Source: Deltaproteobacteria bacterium | GTDB taxonomy: Bacteria > Desulfobacterota > Desulfobacteria > Desulfobacterales > ETH-SRB1 | DNA: 10,211 bases | NCBI GenBank assembly: GCA_019314185.1 | Contig: JAFCZU010000072.1 | Span: forward strand, 1-10,211 | Reading direction: 5' to 3' | Part shown: in pieces, positions 6,717-10,211 of the stretch | Layout: each line of letters starts with the position of its first letter | Position numbering within the stretch: the first letter of the stretch is position 1 | The notes under the pieces: model-generated | Told to the model about the DNA's origin: nothing | Databases searched by the model: none | The model's input: the letters and a program-made list of their open reading frames with translations, nothing else | Translations under genes and position numbers: made by a program

Positions 6717-6912
6717 GTGCCTAAAGTGAACTAAAGTACCTAAAGTTGTGGTACGCCTTTGACGTGCTATAGATTTTCAGAGCATAGGTTATAATTTCAG
6801 ATAGAAACAAAGCGATCAAAGTTGTATGGTGAAAAAAAATAAAATTGGCAGCACCGAAGAAGCATTCCTTAACTTTAGGCGCTTTAATATACTTTAGCTC
6901 ACTTTAGACACT
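6716..6912. repeat. MITE-like palindromic element between folD and cooS (197 bp)
   Basis: The two ends form inverted repeats: 6716-6738 and 6890-6912 match at 21 of 23 positions when one is reversed. The next inner block CCTAAAGTT (6739-6747) pairs perfectly with AACTTTAGG (6871-6879). The motif CTAAAGT recurs three times in each arm. There is no ORF inside, so it would be non-autonomous. Its first base is the final A of the folD stop codon. I see no clear target-site duplication. The inner part 6822-6880 is related, in inverse orientation, to 8914-8972 after cooS. In RNA the ends would pair into a long stem. Whether this is a transposon relic or an RNA-level element is open. Confidence 0.75.
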
Positions 6913-6918
6913 TATGCT

Positions 6919-6933
6919 CGCACCGAAGGTGCG
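6919..6933 (+). repeat. Small perfect hairpin upstream of the cooS ribosome site
   Basis: CGCACC-gaa-GGTGCG is a 6-bp stem with a 3-nt loop, followed by GTTAACTT and then the cooS ribosome site GGAGGA at 6941-6946. The GCACCGAAG...TTAACTT pattern also occurs at 6851-6875 and, inverted with GC substitutions, at 8921-8943, so it is a third fragment of the same repeat family. Being 7 nt from the Shine-Dalgarno, it could influence cooS translation. Confidence 0.6.
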
Positions 6934-6952
6934 TTAACTTGGAGGACTGAAT

Positions 6953-8911
6953 ATGAGGTCAAAAAGATCTCCTATCGGCGCGGCCAGACGCTGTCCCGGT
7001 ATTGATTGTGAAGGAAGCACCTGTGTTGCAGAACAAGCTGAAAGCAAGGGTGTTGTTACTTATATAGAACGGATGAACAAACGCTCTATTATGCCCTGCC
7101 TTTTCGGTAAGGGAGGAACGTGTTGTCGTATTTGTTCCTTTGGTCCGTGTATGATAATCGAAGATGTTAAGGATTCGATAGGAATCTGCGGAGCCACTGC
7201 TGCCACTGTAGCAGCGCGTAATTTTTGCCGCATGGTTGCCGGAGGGGCATCCGCACACATGGATCACGCCCTGGAGACAGCACTGGCATTTCTATCTGCT
7301 GCGAGAGGAGAATCCGACTACGGAATCAAGGACGAAAAAAAACTCCGAGTACTGGCAGAGGTTTTTAATATAAAAATCGAGGACAGGAGCACAAAAGATA
7401 TTTCTGTTGAACTGGGTGAAAAAGCGCTGGCTGAATTCGGGAAGCAGGAAGGAGGCCTGTACAGCATACATCGGGCGCCTGAAAAGCGGCAGGAAGTATG
7501 GGAAAAAATGGGGGTTGCCCCGCGTGGTATGCAGCGGGAAGTAGTAGAAATCATGCATCGGACCCATATGGGAACTGATCAGGATTATCGCAACCTGATT
7601 CTTCAGGCCACGAGGTGTGCCCTGGCAGACGGCTGGGGCGGCTCCATGATATCCACCGAGCTGCAAGACATCATGTTCGGAACCCCTGTCCCGACTCGGG
7701 CGGTGGTCAACCTCGGTGTCCTTTCCAAAGATGAAGTCAATGTGGTTGTGCATGGTCATGAACCGATCCTGTCTGAAGCCATGGTGCTGGTTGCCGAAGA
7801 TCCTGAGATGATAGAAGCAGCTAAAAACGCGGGGGCAAAAGGAATTAATCTGGTTGGTGTCTGCTGTACCGGAAATGAAATCCTCATGCGTCACGGAATT
7901 CCTGTTGCAGGGAGCTTTATCCAACAGGAAATCGTACTTGCAACAGGAGCTGTAGAGGTAATGGTAGTTGACGTTCAGTGTATCATGCAGTCTCTTCCCT
8001 CTGTGGCCAAGTGTTTCCATACTGAGGTGATTACCACGTCTGACCGGGCAAAAATCCCTGGCGCAAAACATATGGAGGTGCATCATCATAATGCATTGCA
8101 GACAGCGAGGCAGATAGTCCAACGCGCTATTGACCTGTATCCAAAGCGAGGAGAGATCAATATCCCCCGCCATAAGATGGATGTTGTGGCAGGATTCAGC
8201 CAGGAAACCATAAATCACATGCTTGGCGGCGAGTTCCGGGCATCATACAGGCCTTTAAATGATAATATTATTAACGGCCGTATAAAGGGTCTGGGAGCTA
8301 TTGTCGGTTGTGACAGCGCGTATGTTCGCTCCGGTCACATGCACACTACAGTAGCCAAAGAATTGATTGCCAATAATGTTCTGGTTCTCGCTACAGGATG
8401 CGCGGCCACAGCCTGCGGTCGAGCGGGGCTTCTTACGCCGGAAGCAGCCAGCTTAGCGGGACCGGGCCTCAGAGAAGTATGTGAGACGCTTGGTGTGCCA
8501 CCGGTATTACACATGGGCTCGTGTGTGGATAACAGCCGGATACTGATGGCTGCAACGGAAATTGTAAGGGAGGGAGGTCTTGGCGATGATATTTCACAGA
8601 TCCCCGCGGCAGGCTGCGCACCCGAGTGGATGAGTGAAAAAGCTATATCTATTGGGCAATATTTTGTTGCAAGCGGCCTTTTTGTTGTATTCGGAAGAAC
8701 CTTTCCAACAACCGGAAGCAAGGTTGTAACCGATTTTCTGTTCAGGAAAATGGAAGAATTGTACGGCGGGATGTGGGCGGTTGAATCCGATCCAATAAAG
8801 ATGGCAAAAATGATGATCGAGCATATAGATAAAGGTAGAGACGCTCTCGGTATTCAGGATAAGAAGAAAAGGGTCTTGTTTGATATGTCCATGAGACGTG
8901 AGTTGGAATAA
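6953..8911 (+). CDS. cooS: Anaerobic Ni-Fe carbon monoxide dehydrogenase, catalytic subunit
   Basis: The 652-aa enzyme interconverts CO and CO2 at a Ni-4Fe-5S C-cluster. The iron-sulfur D- and B-cluster cysteines appear as Cys49, Cys57, Cys58, Cys61, Cys66 and Cys79 (PCLFGKGGTCCRICSFGPC). C-cluster ligands are His269 (VHGHEP), Cys305 (VCCTGNE), Cys343 (DVQC), Cys453 (VGCDS), Cys483 (ATGCAA) and Cys524 (MGSCVDNSR), with the proton-transfer Lys563 in EWMSEKA. The spacing follows the Carboxydothermus enzyme closely, and all expected ligands are present, so it should be active. GGAGGA lies 6 nt before the ATG. It has its own leader of over 200 bp after folD. Beside fhs and folD a role as the CODH half of CODH/acetyl-CoA synthase (often named acsA) is likelier than energy-conserving CO oxidation, but no acsB is in view. 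Confidence 0.96.
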   Translation: MRSKRSPIGAARRCPGIDCEGSTCVAEQAESKGVVTYIERMNKRSIMPCLFGKGGTCCRICSFGPCMIIEDVKDSIGICGATAATVAARNFCRMVAGGASAHMDHALETALAFLSAARGESDYGIKDEKKLRVLAEVFNIKIEDRSTKDISVELGEKALAEFGKQEGGLYSIHRAPEKRQEVWEKMGVAPRGMQREVVEIMHRTHMGTDQDYRNLILQATRCALADGWGGSMISTELQDIMFGTPVPTRAVVNLGVLSKDEVNVVVHGHEPILSEAMVLVAEDPEMIEAAKNAGAKGINLVGVCCTGNEILMRHGIPVAGSFIQQEIVLATGAVEVMVVDVQCIMQSLPSVAKCFHTEVITTSDRAKIPGAKHMEVHHHNALQTARQIVQRAIDLYPKRGEINIPRHKMDVVAGFSQETINHMLGGEFRASYRPLNDNIINGRIKGLGAIVGCDSAYVRSGHMHTTVAKELIANNVLVLATGCAATACGRAGLLTPEAASLAGPGLREVCETLGVPPVLHMGSCVDNSRILMAATEIVREGGLGDDISQIPAAGCAPEWMSEKAISIGQYFVASGLFVVFGRTFPTTGSKVVTDFLFRKMEELYGGMWAVESDPIKMAKMMIEHIDKGRDALGIQDKKKRVLFDMSMRRELE

Positions 8912-8984
8912 GTGCCTAAAGTTAAGGAATGCGCCTTCGGCGCCGTCAATTTTAATTTTTTCTTACCATACAATCTTGAGCACT
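8911..8984. repeat. Short related repeat element after cooS, inverted relative to the one after folD
   Basis: It begins AGTGCCTAAAGTTAAGG at the last base of the cooS stop and ends ...GAGCACT, giving 5-bp ends AGTGC/GCACT. Segment 8914-8972 is similar, by eye roughly 80 percent, to the reverse complement of 6822-6880; the first 19 bases (8914-8932) are identical. cooS is therefore bracketed by two members of one repeat family in opposite orientation. The remaining spacer to hdrA (8985-9066) shows nothing recognisable. Confidence 0.7.
8931..8960 (+). terminator. Possible weak terminator after cooS
   Basis: GCGCC-ttc-GGCGC (8931-8943) is a GC-rich 5-bp stem with a UUCG-like loop. The T-rich tract (TTTTAATTTTTT) begins only about 6 nt after the stem, so termination is likely to be partial at best. 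The hairpin is part of the repeat element. Confidence 0.35.
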
Positions 8985-9066
8985 TATAAGTCGTCAACAA
9001 ACCAGGAGTAGACACCTAATTATTAATTACGTCACTGTATTTACAATTAAAGTACTTAGTGGCTGA

Positions 9067-10211
9067 ATGGTTATAGACATGAAAGAAAACAAAACAATCA
9101 AAAAAGGTTCCGTTCTCGTCCTGGGCGGTGGAGTGCCTGGCGTTCAGGCAGCGCTTGACCTTGCTGATCTGGGTTACTATGTCTATCTTGTCGAAAAGTC
9201 AGCTTCAATTGGAGGGGCTATGGCACGGTTAGACAAAACCTTTCCTACAAATGACTGTTCCATTTGTATTCTGGCGCCCAAGCTGGTTGAGGCCGGACGG
9301 TCGCCAAATATAAAGATTATAACTAAAGCAACTCTGACATCTGTAGAGGGGTCGACAGGCAATTTCACTGCAAAAGTTCACAGTAAACCACGATACATAG
9401 ACGAAGAGCTCTGTACTTCCTGCGGCACATGTGCCATGTACTGCCCCATAGTTATTCCTGACACCTATAATGAAGGCTTTACTACAACGAAAAATCCTCA
9501 CATGGATTATCCTCAAGCTGTTCCCGCAAGTTTCTATATCGACCCAAAGGAGTGTCTTTTCATCAACTACAAAACCTGCCGCATATGTGTGTCCACATGT
9601 CCAGCCAAAGCAATCGATCTTGATGCAAAGGAAGAGATCCTTGAGCTATCGGTAGGCGCTGTAATACTTACCCCTGGTTTTGGCTCGTTGAGCGAAGACC
9701 TGCTGAGTCGTTTTGGTTACGGTTCTTATGCAAATATACTCACCGGTTTTGAGTTTGAAAGGATGATGTGCGCTTCTGGTCCATCCAGCGGAGAAATAGT
9801 TCGGCCATCAGATGGAAAGCGTCCAAAACGTATTGCCTTTCTCCAGTGCATCGGCTCAAGAGATATAACATGCGGCAACGGGTACTGCTCATCAGTTTGT
9901 TGTATGTATGCCATAAAGGAAGCCACTGTCGTAAAAGAGCATGATCCCGATCTTGAGATTACCATCTTCTATATGGATATGCGAACTCAAGGCAAGGGCT
10001 TTGACGCTGCTCGCCAGAGAGCCGAAAAAGAGTATAACATCCAATTTGTCAGAGCAAGAGTTGCAGGTGTACAGAAAAACGGCGAAAACCTGAGAATTCC
10101 CTATGTAAATGAGAAAGGAGAGCACATTGCCGAAGATTTTGATATGGTGATCCTGGCCCAGGGCATTGAGTCACCTCCTGATGCCAAATTAGTGGCAAAT
10201 GCCGCTGGAGT
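9067..10211 (+). CDS. hdrA: HdrA-like FAD/iron-sulfur protein, N-terminal part (cut by right edge)
   Basis: The frame is open to the window edge (381 codons from ATG 9067). HdrA carries the FAD of heterodisulfide-reductase-type complexes, which split or merge electron pairs between ferredoxin and other carriers. Numbered from a second in-frame ATG at 9079: FAD loop VLGGGVPGVQAALDLADLG (14-32), the HdrA-typical TNDCSICILAPKLVE (57-71), a 4Fe-4S motif CxxCxxCxxxCP (Cys112/115/118/122), a second variant cluster Cys159/167/170/174 (CRICVSTCPAKAID), FLQCIGSRD (254-262) and CSSVCCMYAIKEA (270-282). Neither start has a clear Shine-Dalgarno; 9067 follows an in-frame TGA directly and has AGTGG upstream, so I took it. 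Directly behind cooS, it may supply or take electrons for the pathway, as in MetF-HdrABC-MvhD complexes; that is inference. Confidence 0.93.
   Translation, partial: MVIDMKENKTIKKGSVLVLGGGVPGVQAALDLADLGYYVYLVEKSASIGGAMARLDKTFPTNDCSICILAPKLVEAGRSPNIKIITKATLTSVEGSTGNFTAKVHSKPRYIDEELCTSCGTCAMYCPIVIPDTYNEGFTTTKNPHMDYPQAVPASFYIDPKECLFINYKTCRICVSTCPAKAIDLDAKEEILELSVGAVILTPGFGSLSEDLLSRFGYGSYANILTGFEFERMMCASGPSSGEIVRPSDGKRPKRIAFLQCIGSRDITCGNGYCSSVCCMYAIKEATVVKEHDPDLEITIFYMDMRTQGKGFDAARQRAEKEYNIQFVRARVAGVQKNGENLRIPYVNEKGEHIAEDFDMVILAQGIESPPDAKLVANAAG

Noticed and set aside
7292..8218. 308-aa minus-strand ORF opposite cooS
   Set aside because: It lies wholly inside a gene with every catalytic residue in place, is rich in Cys, His and Phe without a fold pattern, and has no ribosome site worth noting. 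It is a shadow of cooS.
6716..8984. Composite transposon carrying cooS between inverted repeats
   Set aside because: The two elements differ in length (197 and 74 bp), no transposase is present, and cooS fits its neighbours functionally, so independent insertions or local RNA elements are likelier.
1..10211. CRISPR array, tRNA or rRNA genes
   Set aside because: I saw no regularly spaced direct repeats and no tRNA cloverleaf or rRNA-like sequence; this was by eye only.

Overview
The window looks like a chromosomal segment of an anaerobic, probably sulfate-reducing, member of the Desulfobacterota. I infer this from an incomplete set of Wood-Ljungdahl genes (fhs, folD, a Ni-Fe CO dehydrogenase) next to an HdrA-type flavin/iron-sulfur protein, together with an integron integrase of the kind that carries an extra N-terminal segment. 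No database search was possible; family calls rest on motifs and recalled family patterns.

Left part (1-3690): a chromosomal integron with a dead integrase. On the plus strand at 3078-3688 lies an intI pseudogene. It is frameshifted near 3265-3300 and loses its homology near 3645, before any catalytic residue. Divergent from it, on the minus strand, is a cassette array reading leftwards. Cassette 1 (2944 to 1997) holds an unrecognised 237-aa gene and an 80-bp attC. Cassette 2 (1996 to 1208) holds a trypsin-like serine peptidase gene and a 62-bp attC. Cassette 3 starts at 1207 and runs off the left edge; it holds a PD-(D/E)xK restriction endonuclease and, 1 nt further on, the first 84 codons of a DNA methyltransferase ending in TSP at the window edge. 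The first seven bases of cassettes 1 and 2 match the outer core of their own attC exactly, which fixes the boundaries.

Middle (3689-4062): about 370 bp with no convincing gene; it separates the integron remnant from the metabolic genes.

Right part (4063-10211): a same-strand row fhs - folD - (repeat element) - cooS/acsA - (repeat element) - hdrA (cut by the right edge). Fhs activates formate on tetrahydrofolate. FolD converts formyl-THF to methenyl- and methylene-THF. CooS interconverts CO2 and CO. HdrA-type proteins move electrons, often by flavin-based bifurcation. Together they fit the reductive acetyl-CoA pathway, run for CO2 fixation or for complete acetate oxidation. The intergenic spaces on both sides of cooS hold related palindromic elements in opposite orientation, each beginning exactly at the last base of the preceding stop codon.

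No tRNA, rRNA or CRISPR array was seen.
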